64,000 nucleotides of DNA from Halococcus saccharolyticus DSM 5350. Lineage in GTDB: Archaea > Halobacteriota > Halobacteria > Halobacteriales > Halococcaceae. The stretch covers positions 509-64,508 of the forward strand of contig NZ_AOMD01000030.1 of the NCBI RefSeq assembly GCF_000336915.1. The letters are read 5' to 3'. A program made the position numbers and the translations under genes. This document shows, one piece after another, positions 1 to 8,433 of this stretch (the stretch's first letter is position 1; the number at the start of each line of letters is the position of its first letter). The notes beneath the pieces were generated by a model. That model worked only from the letters and a program-made list of their open reading frames with translations, was not told the origin of the DNA and searched no databases.

Positions 1-2
1 AT

Positions 3-538
3 CACGCCCATAACGCCCGCATGGACGGTGATCGATACCACCAGCGTTCCATGTCAGAAACCGTCTTCTCGTCAATCAAGCGCACGCTCGGCGCGAGTGA
101 TCTGCACAACGTTTGGACAGTGAGGAGAATCGGCTGCTTCCCTAGAGCGAAAAATCGAACGCCGGCAATGAGTTTGCTCGCTCCACTTACCGACCAGTAT
201 TCGGTTCTTACGCAGACCACTCCAGCCGAGCGTGCGCGAAGCTAGTAGAGCGTCCAGTAAGTCCGTACCCACCCTTCCAACGTGCCTATTCGCGAGATCT
301 ACGTTCCTGGGTACGTATACCGAAAATCTCTCTGTAGCACGCCTGACCAGGGTGGGTACGAACTTACTGGATGGTCCACTAGTGTGCTCGCAAGCGTCGA
401 CTGATGAGTGAAATCGAGTGACTGGCTCTTTCTCAGCTAGTCGGTCGAGACTTGCCGCCGTACTAGTGGTTGGAGCTTCGTGAAATGCTGCTGAAAGCCA
501 CCGTCTACAACCTCCGCCGGAGCGTCCGATACACGTGA
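3..538 (+). pseudogene. IS5-type transposase C-terminus, interrupted relic
   Basis: The window opens inside a DDE transposase. Bases 3-95 encode HAHNARMDGDRYHQ followed by RSMSETVFSSIKRTLGA, the segment that carries the catalytic Glu (SET) in haloarchaeal IS5-family enzymes. The frame then degenerates. Bases 467-538 resume the same protein with LELREMLLKATVYNLRRSV and a TGA stop. About 370 bases that do not belong to a transposase separate the two parts, and that insert contains the inverted-repeat element at 242-382. The gene start lies before the window. Family assignment rests on recognising the motif order, not on a search. Confidence 0.6.
242..382. mobile_element. Small inverted-repeat element (MITE-like)
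   Basis: Bases 242-275 and 349-382 are inverted repeats matching at 30 of 34 positions; the inner 22 bases (CCAGTAAGT..CCACCCT) differ once. The enclosed 73 bases have no reading frame. Both ends begin with CTAG, which could be a 4-bp target duplication or part of the repeat. The element lies inside the insert that splits the transposase relic. Confidence 0.6.
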
Positions 539-637
539 AATCAACCGCTGTGTACCGAAACTACTGAGCCTTGTGTTTCCACCTTTCGTCGTCGAACGCC
601 GATCAGAGCACCAATAGACGATCCACCATCACGGTAG

Positions 638-646
638 AGTTATTTG
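638..646 (+). promoter_or_regulatory. TATA box of the sulfatase gene
   Basis: AGTTATTTG is centred about 28 bases before the ATG at 670. This fits a leaderless haloarchaeal transcript and favours 670 over the ATG at 655. Confidence 0.4.
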
Positions 647-669
647 TTTCCGAAATGAAGGCGGATCAC

Positions 670-1998
670 ATGACCAATGTCGCTGTCGTGGTCCTCGACA
701 CTCTCAGAAAGGACGCTTTCGACCGTCACTTCGACTGGTTGCCGGGTTTGCGATTCGAAAACGCGTATGCCACGGCCAACTGGACGGTCCCCTCCCATGC
801 CTCTCTTTTCACCGGCCAGTACGCGAGCGAAGTCGGTGTCCACGCGAAAAATATGACCCTCGACTGTGGCGACCCCACTCTCGCCGAGCAGTTACGTGCG
901 GCTGGCTATACGACGCGCGCGTTCAGCGCGAACACGAACGTCACGGGCTATTTCGATTTCGACCGCGGATTCGAGGATTTCAGGGCACCAAAGCAAGTCC
1001 AGCATTTGAACGACGATACCGTATTCGACTTTCGCGAATTCTCCCGCGATCCGGGTACATCACGGCCAATCCATTATCTCGAACTTCTCTACGCGATCAC
1101 AACCGGCGACTCTGCGACGATCCCGTCGCTGGCCGCACTGGCGAGAAAAGCCATCGGGAAGAAGGTAACTGGAAAACACAACGGTGTGGAGTACGGGGGT
1201 CTCGTCGAGGCACGGCGCGAACTGGCCGACATTGAGTTCGGCGAGCAGGAGTTTCTCTTCTGCAATTTCATGGAAACCCACGAACCGTACCGGGTTCCAC
1301 CCGAATACCGGTCTGTCGATGAACCCGGTATGACCGAGTCGGTCGGAGGACTTAATTTCGGTACTGCGAACACGGAACAGACGAAACAGGCGTACGAGGA
1401 CTGTGCCAGATACCTCTCGGATGCCTACCGAAAACTATTCGATCAGCTCCGAACGGACTTCGAGTACGTCATCACCCTCTCGGACCACGGTGAATTGCTC
1501 GGTGAGTACGATGCATGGGGGCACGAGCACGGGGTGTACCCGTCTTTGACGCACGTACCGTTGACTATCTCGGGAGGCGGGTTGGACGGCGACTGTACCG
1601 AAACTGTCAGTCTCCTCGATGTTCATGCGACGGTTCTCGACATCGCCAATGTAGAAAGTGATTCCCGGGGACGCACGCTTCTGGAGGAGGTGGATGGACG
1701 CGAACTGCTAACTGAGTATCATGGTCTCACTTCGTGGAGCGAGGAGAAACTCGCAGAGAACGGCTACGACGATCAGATCGAACGATACGACCGGTCGCTT
1801 CGCGGGTACGCCTCGTCGTCGAATTTCTACGGCTATGAAACCCTTGACGGTTTCACGACAACGGGATCGGAGCAGATAGATGATCCCAAACGTCAGTTGC
1901 GACGGCTCGTTGCTGATCTCGATATCCGGGACGTAGAAGCGGACAACGAAATACCTGCAGCGATCGAAGATCAACTCGAACATCTCGGATACGCGTAA
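670..1998 (+). CDS. Sulfatase family hydrolase (alkaline phosphatase superfamily)
   Basis: A 442-residue protein, probably a sulfatase-type hydrolase of sulfate (or phosphate) esters. An N-terminal metal-binding segment VVVLDTLRKDAF is followed by NWTVPSHASLFTGQY, the nucleophile region, where a Ser stands at the Cys/Ser position that family enzymes convert to formylglycine. The C-terminal metal site is TLSDHGELLGE, followed by WGHEHG. No signal peptide is visible, so it is probably cytoplasmic. In-frame ATGs also lie at 655 and 571; 670 is chosen for the TATA spacing. It converges on the secreted beta-helix gene. The substrate is unknown and could be a sulfated glycan. Confidence 0.85.
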   Translation: MTNVAVVVLDTLRKDAFDRHFDWLPGLRFENAYATANWTVPSHASLFTGQYASEVGVHAKNMTLDCGDPTLAEQLRAAGYTTRAFSANTNVTGYFDFDRGFEDFRAPKQVQHLNDDTVFDFREFSRDPGTSRPIHYLELLYAITTGDSATIPSLAALARKAIGKKVTGKHNGVEYGGLVEARRELADIEFGEQEFLFCNFMETHEPYRVPPEYRSVDEPGMTESVGGLNFGTANTEQTKQAYEDCARYLSDAYRKLFDQLRTDFEYVITLSDHGELLGEYDAWGHEHGVYPSLTHVPLTISGGGLDGDCTETVSLLDVHATVLDIANVESDSRGRTLLEEVDGRELLTEYHGLTSWSEEKLAENGYDDQIERYDRSLRGYASSSNFYGYETLDGFTTTGSEQIDDPKRQLRRLVADLDIRDVEADNEIPAAIEDQLEHLGYA

Positions 1999-2148
1999 CT
2001 CGGTAGGTGGTTTCTCAGGTCACCTTGAGCAACTGTTGTATCAATGATTTGAATACAATGGCCCGGTGGGAGGCAACGAATGGGGCCAGTACCTAGCCTA
2101 GCGGCTTGAGCGTTGGAAGGACGAGCACCGCCGCATAGATCCCAGCCA

Positions 2149-4803
2149 TCACTCGGTCGTGATGGCCGCTCCGTCGAGCACGAGCGAACGAAGCTCGCCG
2201 GAATAACGATAGACGTCACGACTGCCGCCGACGAATCCGTTCGCACCGTCGTCGTGAATGTCCTCGTGATCGTTGACCCGGACGGGGGTGACGCTACCGC
2301 TCACTCGGAAGCTGTAGGGTGTCCAGGGTCCCCTTCCCCGGATAGTGATGGTCCGTTCCGAACGATCGAGTTCGACGCGAGCGTCGTTGTCGAGGGCAAG
2401 ACGAGTGATCTCTCCAAAGATAGCGTAGCTGTCCTGACCGCTGCCGACTCCTCCGCCAGCGCTTGCCCCCCAAATGGAGTCCGAGCTGTTGATTCCGCGG
2501 TATTCGTCGACGGTGTCGCTGACGGCGAAACTGTATGTCGTCCACGATCCATTACCGTCGAAGGTGAGGATAGAGTCGGGATACTCGTCGGGATTGATCC
2601 GTCGGCCGTCGAGGAAGACGTGGGCGTCGCCATCGATGTCTAACGACTTGATCCCGCCGGAGAGTGCGTAGCTGTCGCGGCCAGCGATCACGAATCCCGA
2701 GGCAGCCGTACCGATCTTGTCGTCCTTGGCGTTGATCGACGCATCGTTGGCAGTAGTCTTTTTGAGTATGTCGTTGGCTGCCACGCTGTATGGTGTTCCG
2801 GAACCATGGCCTTCGATGGTGAGGACGCTATCGGGGTACTGATCGGGTTCGATGCGCTGGCCGTTGCGATAAACGGTAGCGCTGTCGTCGACCTGAAGCG
2901 CGGCGATCCCGCCGGAAAACGCGTAGCTGTCCCGGCCGCCGACGACGAACCCTGACACAGATGATCCCCACTGGTCATCGCCATCGTTGATCGACGCACC
3001 GTTGGCGGTGGATTTTTCGAGCGCTCCCCCAGCAGCGACGGTGTAGTCGGCTCTGGAGCCAGCCCCCTCGATCGTGAGCCTGTTGCCCGAGATACTCGAG
3101 GGATTCACCCGCTCGCCATCGAGGTACACCGATGCATCACCGCTGAGTTCGAACGCAAGTATCTCGCCGGAGAACCCGTAGCTGTCGGTACCACCGCCAC
3201 CACCCTGCCCGGTCGCGGTTGACTCGATGATCGTATCGTTGCTATCGATCGTCGCGCCCCGTGCGGTACTTTTTCCGAGCTCGTCGCTTACGGTAAATTG
3301 GTACGAAAATCGTCCACCGTTGCTCTCGATCGACAACGAACGTGGGAGATACGCTCCCGCACCTTGTGTAGCGACCGGACAGGACCCGTTTGCGGTGAGA
3401 TTGTCTGTGGTCACCTGACTCTTTGGCGAGAGCACCTGCTGGCCAGGTACGTCGATCGTACTGTCTTTCACAACATTATTGGGTGAATCATACAGCTTGA
3501 CGCCGTCACGATCCGCGCCTGTTTGATTGATGCAGCAGCCCGTGACCGCGGAGTCGTCGCGCTGGTCGATCCGGACCGCCTCTGCTCCGTTAGATCTACC
3601 AGTGACACTCGTATTCCTGACGGTAGCTGTGTGTGGCTCCGGCGGCGGATTGCGGTTCCCGAAGCCGGTTGGTGCCTTCGCATAGAAACCCCGAATCTTG
3701 TCTTCCTCAACGCTGATCCGACTGCCGAACACGCTGTGGTCAGCTCCATCGCTGCCGACGACGACGGCACCACTGGAGTTCGTCGTCGAGACAATAGAAA
3801 CATCACAGTCACGAACTTCGGCACCACCGAATCCGTACCGACCAGCTTCGAAGCGCACACCGCGGGTATTAAGTGCGTCGTTCGGATTTGGACTGTCGCT
3901 GTTATCGAGGTCCGCGCTGATGATTGCGTTCTCGACGTAACTGTCTCTGCTACTGAGTCGGACTTGGGTGATGTCGTTGTTTCGGAACACACCACCTTCG
4001 ACCTGTACGACACCGCCGGTCCGACTGCAGTACAGCCCGTTGTTGGGAAACCCTTCGAACTGGCAGTTTCTGAGCCTGATGGTCCCCTCGTGACTGATAC
4101 CGATCCAGACACCGACGCGGCCCTCTCCCGAATTATACGCGCCCATCAACCCGTCGTTCTTCGCTACGACGTTCGTGATCCTCCCGGTCCCACTCTCTGA
4201 GCGGACGATGGGGCTGAAGGCGTTGGTAACTTGGGGGTTTCCATCACCGTTTCCTCGTGGATCACTGTTCGGATGGATTCCCTGACCGATATACTCGACA
4301 TCATGGATCTCCAGATTGTCGTCCGCACCGAAATGGAGGCCCGGCGTTGCACCCGACGCCCTCAAATCGAGATCGATGTTTTCGAACAGGAGTCCGGTGC
4401 CGCCATCAACCACCAGCACCTTTCTGTTGAGATCTGATGGAACTGTGAACCGGACATCGCCTTCACCGACAAAGCCAACGTTGGTTTTGTCGCCAATATA
4501 GTTCTTCTCGGTGAGTTTGTACTCTCCTGCTGGAAACTTCAGTAATGTATAATCGTCTGCTGCGTCCCGAATCTTCGCGTCACATGGCTCGTTGCCGTTC
4601 GGATCACAGCCTGCATCCGCAACCATATCTACGGTATTGTCGAACTGGATTCCACGCCGCGTGAACCCCGCTGCCGTCCCCGAAAGTAGTCCCGCCGATC
4701 CCGCGGCGGTGCCGGCGAGTTTGAGATACGATCGCCGATCCACCAAAAATGAACCCGTACTCTGTGTGTTGTTACTGGAACCCGTCCCCTCGTTGCGCTG
4801 CAT
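2149..4803 (-). CDS. Tat-secreted right-handed beta-helix protein with five C-terminal repeats
   Basis: 884 residues. The N-terminus has a twin-arginine signal (DRRSYLKLAGTAAGSAG) and an alanine-rich hydrophobic stretch, so it is exported folded. Residues about 40-490 look like a pectate-lyase-type parallel beta-helix (short strands with N, G and V ladders, e.g. GVWIGISHEGTIRLRNCQF). Residues about 490-884 are five tandem modules of about 67-85 residues. Each begins LTIEGxGS..Y, then DD/SD, then GGRDSYAFSGGI, then DGDAxVyLDGxRinP. The same module occurs in the three surface proteins at 58.6-63.6 kb. There is no obvious lipobox or PGF-CTERM, so it is probably released or held non-covalently. 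A carbohydrate substrate is inferred only from the fold and the sulfatase neighbour. Confidence 0.85.
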   Translation of the reverse strand: MQRNEGTGSSNNTQSTGSFLVDRRSYLKLAGTAAGSAGLLSGTAAGFTRRGIQFDNTVDMVADAGCDPNGNEPCDAKIRDAADDYTLLKFPAGEYKLTEKNYIGDKTNVGFVGEGDVRFTVPSDLNRKVLVVDGGTGLLFENIDLDLRASGATPGLHFGADDNLEIHDVEYIGQGIHPNSDPRGNGDGNPQVTNAFSPIVRSESGTGRITNVVAKNDGLMGAYNSGEGRVGVWIGISHEGTIRLRNCQFEGFPNNGLYCSRTGGVVQVEGGVFRNNDITQVRLSSRDSYVENAIISADLDNSDSPNPNDALNTRGVRFEAGRYGFGGAEVRDCDVSIVSTTNSSGAVVVGSDGADHSVFGSRISVEEDKIRGFYAKAPTGFGNRNPPPEPHTATVRNTSVTGRSNGAEAVRIDQRDDSAVTGCCINQTGADRDGVKLYDSPNNVVKDSTIDVPGQQVLSPKSQVTTDNLTANGSCPVATQGAGAYLPRSLSIESNGGRFSYQFTVSDELGKSTARGATIDSNDTIIESTATGQGGGGGTDSYGFSGEILAFELSGDASVYLDGERVNPSSISGNRLTIEGAGSRADYTVAAGGALEKSTANGASINDGDDQWGSSVSGFVVGGRDSYAFSGGIAALQVDDSATVYRNGQRIEPDQYPDSVLTIEGHGSGTPYSVAANDILKKTTANDASINAKDDKIGTAASGFVIAGRDSYALSGGIKSLDIDGDAHVFLDGRRINPDEYPDSILTFDGNGSWTTYSFAVSDTVDEYRGINSSDSIWGASAGGGVGSGQDSYAIFGEITRLALDNDARVELDRSERTITIRGRGPWTPYSFRVSGSVTPVRVNDHEDIHDDGANGFVGGSRDVYRYSGELRSLVLDGAAITTE

Positions 4804-4820
4804 CGATGTATTCCATTAAC

Positions 4821-4834
4821 CTAAAAATGATAAA
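4821..4834 (-). promoter_or_regulatory. TATA box of the beta-helix gene
   Basis: On the minus strand an AT-rich TTTATCATTTTTAG lies 18-31 bases before the ATG at 4803, the expected position for a nearly leaderless transcript. Confidence 0.4.
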
Positions 4835-5005
4835 ACTTGTGGCCGATGTCCGACATACTCTCTTCATTTTCACAACTAGATATTGTCGATATTTTTATTA
4901 CTGTAGTCGTTCGTCAGTGGCGATCTCCGCAGGCAACCCGGAAAGGCATGCGGACTCTCAAACCCTTATCCGGTGACCCGACCTCCTTCCGGTAGCGACC
5001 TCCTG

Positions 5006-6223
5006 ATGAATGTCTTTGGGACGATCCGCCACGAAGTGAGCGCGCTGTGGGCCGAGGGCAAAGGAAAAGCGCTCATCACGATCGCGCTCGGCTGGGGGCT
5101 GTTGAACGGGACGCGGATGATCTATCCCGTGTTGCTTCCATCGATCAGCACCGAGTTCGATCTCACGCTCACTGCTGCCGGATTCCTGGTGACACTGATC
5201 TGGGTCAGCTACGCGATCGGGCAGGTCCCTGGTGGTGTTCTCGCCGATCGATACGGTGAACGAACAGTGTTGTTGGCGAGCGTGGCGATCGTTACGGGTG
5301 CGCTGCTTGTGGTCGTGCTCGCGCCGACGGCCAGCCTCCTCTTCGTCGGCACGGCACTCGTCGGGCTCGGGCTCTCGCTCTACCCGGTGGCGCGGATCAC
5401 CATCCTCTCGGAGCTCTACCCCGACCGGATCGGACGTGCCCTCGGTGTCACTATGGCGACGGGCGACACCGGCCAGACGCTTCTTCCGCTGGCTGCGGGT
5501 GTCCTCGTCGTCGGTGCGTGGCAGATCGGCCTCGCCTTCATCATCCCACTGCTCGTCGTGGTCGGACTCCTACTCGCTCGGATGTCGCTGCCGGCGACGA
5601 CCCACGAGCGTTCAAATGACGACCTCTCGCTCCAACGGCTCACGTACGTCCTCGGAGAGCTCCGTCACCCAACGCTCCTGACGGTGGGGGTGCTCCTGTT
5701 CGTATACATCGGTGTGTTGCAGACGTTCTCGGCGTTCTATCCCACATACCTGATCAACGTCAAGGGCTTCTCGCCGGCAGCGGCAAGCGGCCTGTTCAGT
5801 GTGTTCTTTGCGGTCGGTATCGTCGCCAAGCCCCTTGCTGGCGTGGCCTACGATGCGATCGGGATTCGTCGCTCGCTCCCGCTCGTGCTGGGCGGTGCTG
5901 TTGTCGGATTCGCTCTCCTGCCCGTCCTCGACGGGTTTTGGCCGCTCGCTCTCGATACTGTGCTCATCAGCACGATGCTCGGCTCGGGCGCGATCACCCA
6001 GTCGTATCTCTCCGAGACGATTCCACCGGAAATCGAGGGGACGGGGTTGGGAGCGATACGTTCGGGGGCCTCGTTGCTGGGATCGACGGGGCCGGTGCTC
6101 TTCGGTGCAGTCGCCGAACGTGGACTCTTCGATACGGGCTATCTGCTGTTGGCGGTTCTGATGGGCCTCGTGACGCTGCTCACGCTCCGACTGCCGAGCG
6201 ATCGTTCGCCCGATGTGGCGTGA
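5006..6223 (+). CDS. MFS transporter
   Basis: A 405-residue (ATG 5006) or 416-residue (GTG 4973) integral membrane protein with about 12 hydrophobic segments. The loop after helix 2 reads GGVLADRYGERTVLL, the conserved G-x-L-a-D-r-x-G-r signature of the major facilitator superfamily. The second half repeats the layout (GIVAKPLAGVAYDAIGIRRS). There is no substrate clue. It is divergent from the beta-helix gene across a 170-base AT-rich gap, so uptake of a breakdown product is possible but unproven. Its 3' end is only about 20-30 bases from the TnpB insertion sequence. Confidence 0.85.
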   Translation: MNVFGTIRHEVSALWAEGKGKALITIALGWGLLNGTRMIYPVLLPSISTEFDLTLTAAGFLVTLIWVSYAIGQVPGGVLADRYGERTVLLASVAIVTGALLVVVLAPTASLLFVGTALVGLGLSLYPVARITILSELYPDRIGRALGVTMATGDTGQTLLPLAAGVLVVGAWQIGLAFIIPLLVVVGLLLARMSLPATTHERSNDDLSLQRLTYVLGELRHPTLLTVGVLLFVYIGVLQTFSAFYPTYLINVKGFSPAAASGLFSVFFAVGIVAKPLAGVAYDAIGIRRSLPLVLGGAVVGFALLPVLDGFWPLALDTVLISTMLGSGAITQSYLSETIPPEIEGTGLGAIRSGASLLGSTGPVLFGAVAERGLFDTGYLLLAVLMGLVTLLTLRLPSDRSPDVA

Positions 6224-6328
6224 TCACACCACAGCACACTACAAACACACTACTTGACCTCTTCCACGCCCTGAACGACGTGGAATCCGACCATCGGATT
6301 TCAGGAGCCGTCGCGGCTCCCGTCGGTT

Positions 6329-7633
6329 TCAAGACGCATACGTTCCAAGTCCCGAAAAGCGAAGCTTTTCGGTTGCCAAAAGACGCTTCGCGTCTTTTGA
6401 AGCCGTCTGCTGGTGGGCTTCACCATCGGCTTGGCTGTCTTGTGGCGCGGTCAAACGCGCCCCATCCCCAGCCGAGTCATCGCCGTCCGTGTGTTCTCTT
6501 TGACGGCTCTCTCCGCTGGAGTAGCTGTAGCGATCAGCGATGTTCAGCGCGGCGTTCACGTCTGCTTGGTACTCCGAAACCCAACACTCGTCGTTCGTGC
6601 ATCGAAACTCCGCCTGTTCGGGGCGGTATCCCGTCTCGTCACACACATGGCACGATTTGGACGTGTATGCGGGATTCACCGTCTCGACGGGGATGCCGCG
6701 TTCGGCAGCCTTGTAGCACAGTTGGGCGTGCATCTTCGCGAATCCCCACCCGTGCAGGCGACGGTTCATGTACGCGCCGTAGTTCATACTCTCGCGGATG
6801 TACGTGAGGTCTTCCAGTACGAGAACGGGGTTCTCGACCGACGTGGCGTGCTCAACCACAGCATCCGTCGTCGCGTGGAGGATGTGGTCTATCTGCCGCC
6901 AGAGTTGGTCGCCGAACGACTCGGCGATGCGCTCACTCCCACGTTCCTGAAGCCGCCGCGTGGCGGTGAAGTACGTCTTCCGCAGGCGGCGAATCTCTTT
7001 GCCCTCGTCGTTCCAGAGTGTTGGTGCAGTCGGGGTTCCGCGCTCGTCACGGTGACACACCGTGAGCAATGCAGATTCCCCGATGTCTACGCCAATCGGC
7101 GTCTCGTCGGACACCGAATCTGACCGCTGATCGACCTCCCGCGTAGCCACCATGTGGAGGAACCACTCGCCGTCACGGTCGAACAGTCGACACTCGCCCA
7201 TGTCTGCGTCTCCCGCGAAGACGGCTTCGACCCACGGCCGCTGGTCGGGGTTCGGTTGGGCGGGAATCCACAGATGGTAGTCGTCGTGGTGGGGGACTTT
7301 CACGTACCACTCGACGGCGTTCTGTGGCTTGTGATCCAGCCGAACGCCCTCGTTCGTGAACCGAACGGGATGCTCGTCGTGAAGCTCGTCGGCGTCGTAG
7401 CTCCCACCGCACAGTTGCGGGACGTATTTCTTGAGGGCGTTTTTCGCGTAGCCCGACAGGTCGTACTCGACGACCACATCGTTCGCCGCCGACTGTGTGG
7501 AACAGCCCGCGTCGAAGGCGGCGTGGAGCGCCGCGCGGTAGGCGTCGGTGGTCTCGCGGAGCTTTCGCCGCTTGTGAGCGTTCGGTGAGACGAGTTTGAG
7601 TTCCAGCGTTTTCGTGACCTCTTGGACGCTCAT
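6329..7633 (-). CDS. tnpB: RNA-guided endonuclease TnpB / OrfB transposase accessory
   Basis: 434 residues. TnpB proteins are RNA-guided DNA nucleases that help their insertion sequence persist. The RuvC-like residues are present: D183 in IGVDIGES, E274 in VLVLEDLTYIRE and D358 in YQADVNAALNIADR. The Cys4 zinc ribbon is C328xxC331 and C345xxxxC350. The longer open frame back to 7822 lacks family features; the ATG at 7633 starts the typical N-terminus (MSVQEVTKTLELKL). The stop of the upstream monooxygenase fragment overlaps this start (ATGA). The reading frame looks intact, so the protein is probably active. Confidence 0.9.
   Translation of the reverse strand: MSVQEVTKTLELKLVSPNAHKRRKLRETTDAYRAALHAAFDAGCSTQSAANDVVVEYDLSGYAKNALKKYVPQLCGGSYDADELHDEHPVRFTNEGVRLDHKPQNAVEWYVKVPHHDDYHLWIPAQPNPDQRPWVEAVFAGDADMGECRLFDRDGEWFLHMVATREVDQRSDSVSDETPIGVDIGESALLTVCHRDERGTPTAPTLWNDEGKEIRRLRKTYFTATRRLQERGSERIAESFGDQLWRQIDHILHATTDAVVEHATSVENPVLVLEDLTYIRESMNYGAYMNRRLHGWGFAKMHAQLCYKAAERGIPVETVNPAYTSKSCHVCDETGYRPEQAEFRCTNDECWVSEYQADVNAALNIADRYSYSSGESRQREHTDGDDSAGDGARLTAPQDSQADGEAHQQTASKDAKRLLATEKLRFSGLGTYAS
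6354..6399 (-). ncRNA. Probable omega (re) RNA hairpins overlapping the tnpB 3' end
   Basis: Two strong hairpins lie in the last codons of tnpB: CGAAAAGcgaaGCTTTTCG at 6354-6372 and AAAAGACGCttcGCGTCTTTT around 6379-6399. A third (GAGCCGtcgCGGCTC) lies just past the stop near 6305-6320. TnpB guide RNAs normally overlap the tnpB 3' end and run to the element edge, so this is the expected site. The exact ends are not determined. Confidence 0.5.
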
Positions 7634-7719
7634 GCTTGGGCGGCCAACTCGATCGCAGCTTCGATCATCTCCTCGCGGTGGTCCATTGTGATCGGAATCG
7701 TCGCTTGTAGGACGATCAT
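7630..7719 (-). pseudogene. N-terminal stub of an antibiotic-biosynthesis-monooxygenase-like (ABM) gene
   Basis: A 29-codon frame starts at the ATG at 7719 and reads MIVLQATIPITMDHREEMIE then AAIELAAQA. It matches the first strand and helix of small ABM-fold monooxygenases (about 95 residues). It ends at a TGA overlapping the tnpB start. The remaining two thirds are absent: the far side of the insertion sequence is directly against the MFS gene. Insertion followed by deletion of the distal part is the simplest explanation. Confidence 0.5.
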
Positions 7720-8167
7720 AAGCAACACCAGGTTTGTCTGAAACAAAATGCTTGTCCTGCTCGATTGACGCTCTCACTCCGATGGAACTCTTTGAGGTTA
7801 CGCTACAAACGTGCCAAGCCAATGTCTTGGGATCGGCCGGAACTCGTCAATTTCCGGGTTGAGGAGGCGTGACCCGTCTCAGACCACCTGTCTTCGAGGT
7901 TGGTCACTCCGTCACCCACGGGAGCTGCTGACAGTAAGCAAGCGGAGGCCCGCGACTGAAGTCGTGTGGAGGATATCACGATCTCAGTCCGTCTTGTTCG
8001 ACCCGGCACTTTCTCCACTCGAACAACACCCATCCTGTGCTTTCCATCGGTGGTGGCGACGGCGGCTTTGCCGACAGATGCTGGTCCACCGATCGACACG
8101 TCTGATGTCGCGTCAGCTATATCTCATCACCGACGTGTCGTGTCATCAAACACCGACACGCTATCAG
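7720..8167. other. Gene-free stretch with a probable IS605-type end remnant
   Basis: No credible gene. Bases about 7935-7975 (AAGCAAGCGGAGGCCCGCGA and following) resemble the hairpin end that follows haloarchaeal tnpB genes, and just before it a frame reads PPVFEVGHSVTHGSC like a decayed TnpB tail. This suggests a relic of a second, oppositely oriented insertion sequence. The rest shows nothing recognisable. Confidence 0.35.
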
Positions 8168-8428
8168 TTACGACGGCGAAATCCGTGCCAGCACGTCTCC
8201 GCGCCGGAACTCATCCTGCTCTTCGACCAGAACGGCGACGATTTCCCCACCGACTGGAGCCGGCACATCGATGCTTACCTTCTCGATTTGGATCTCGGCG
8301 ATGGGGTCGCCTGCAGTCACAACACTCCCTTCTCGAACGAACCAGTTCGCGACGATCGCCTCTTCGATGTCCTCGGAATCGTCGGGCCACACCTCCTCTG
8401 TTTCGACTGCAACGGTATCGTCCCCCAT
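8168..8428 (-). CDS. Stand-alone lipoyl-domain protein
   Basis: 86 residues, a single biotinyl/lipoyl-type domain. The modified lysine sits in the hairpin IAEIQIEKVSIDVPAPVGG; the Glu-Lys-Val context is typical of lipoyl attachment. In ordinary 2-oxoacid dehydrogenase complexes this domain is the N-terminus of the E2 acyltransferase. Here the chain stops straight after it (VLARISPS), with no subunit-binding or catalytic domain. It is the last gene of the E1 operon, 5 bases after the E1 beta stop, so it presumably accepts the acyl group from this E1. Confidence 0.85.
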   Translation of the reverse strand: MGDDTVAVETEEVWPDDSEDIEEAIVANWFVREGSVVTAGDPIAEIQIEKVSIDVPAPVGGEIVAVLVEEQDEFRRGDVLARISPS

Positions 8429-8433
8429 GATTC

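Larger units (their letters stand above)
6230..7640 (-). mobile_element. IS200/IS605-superfamily element with tnpB only (IS1341 type)
   Basis: A single intact tnpB with hairpin-rich sequence beyond its 3' end (6240-6400) and no tnpA on either side. Such elements need a TnpA encoded elsewhere for transposition. The outer limits are estimates: the left is set by the end of the MFS gene and the right by the monooxygenase fragment that runs into the tnpB start. Confidence 0.65.

Noticed and set aside
2113-4200. Plus-strand open frames of 176 and 225 codons opposite the beta-helix gene
   Set aside because: The minus frame has a Tat signal, beta-helix pattern and tandem repeats; the plus frames have none of these.
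7634-7822. N-terminal extension of TnpB to 7822
   Set aside because: The extra 63 residues lack family similarity, and the same bases encode an ABM-like stub in another frame that ends at the tnpB ATG.
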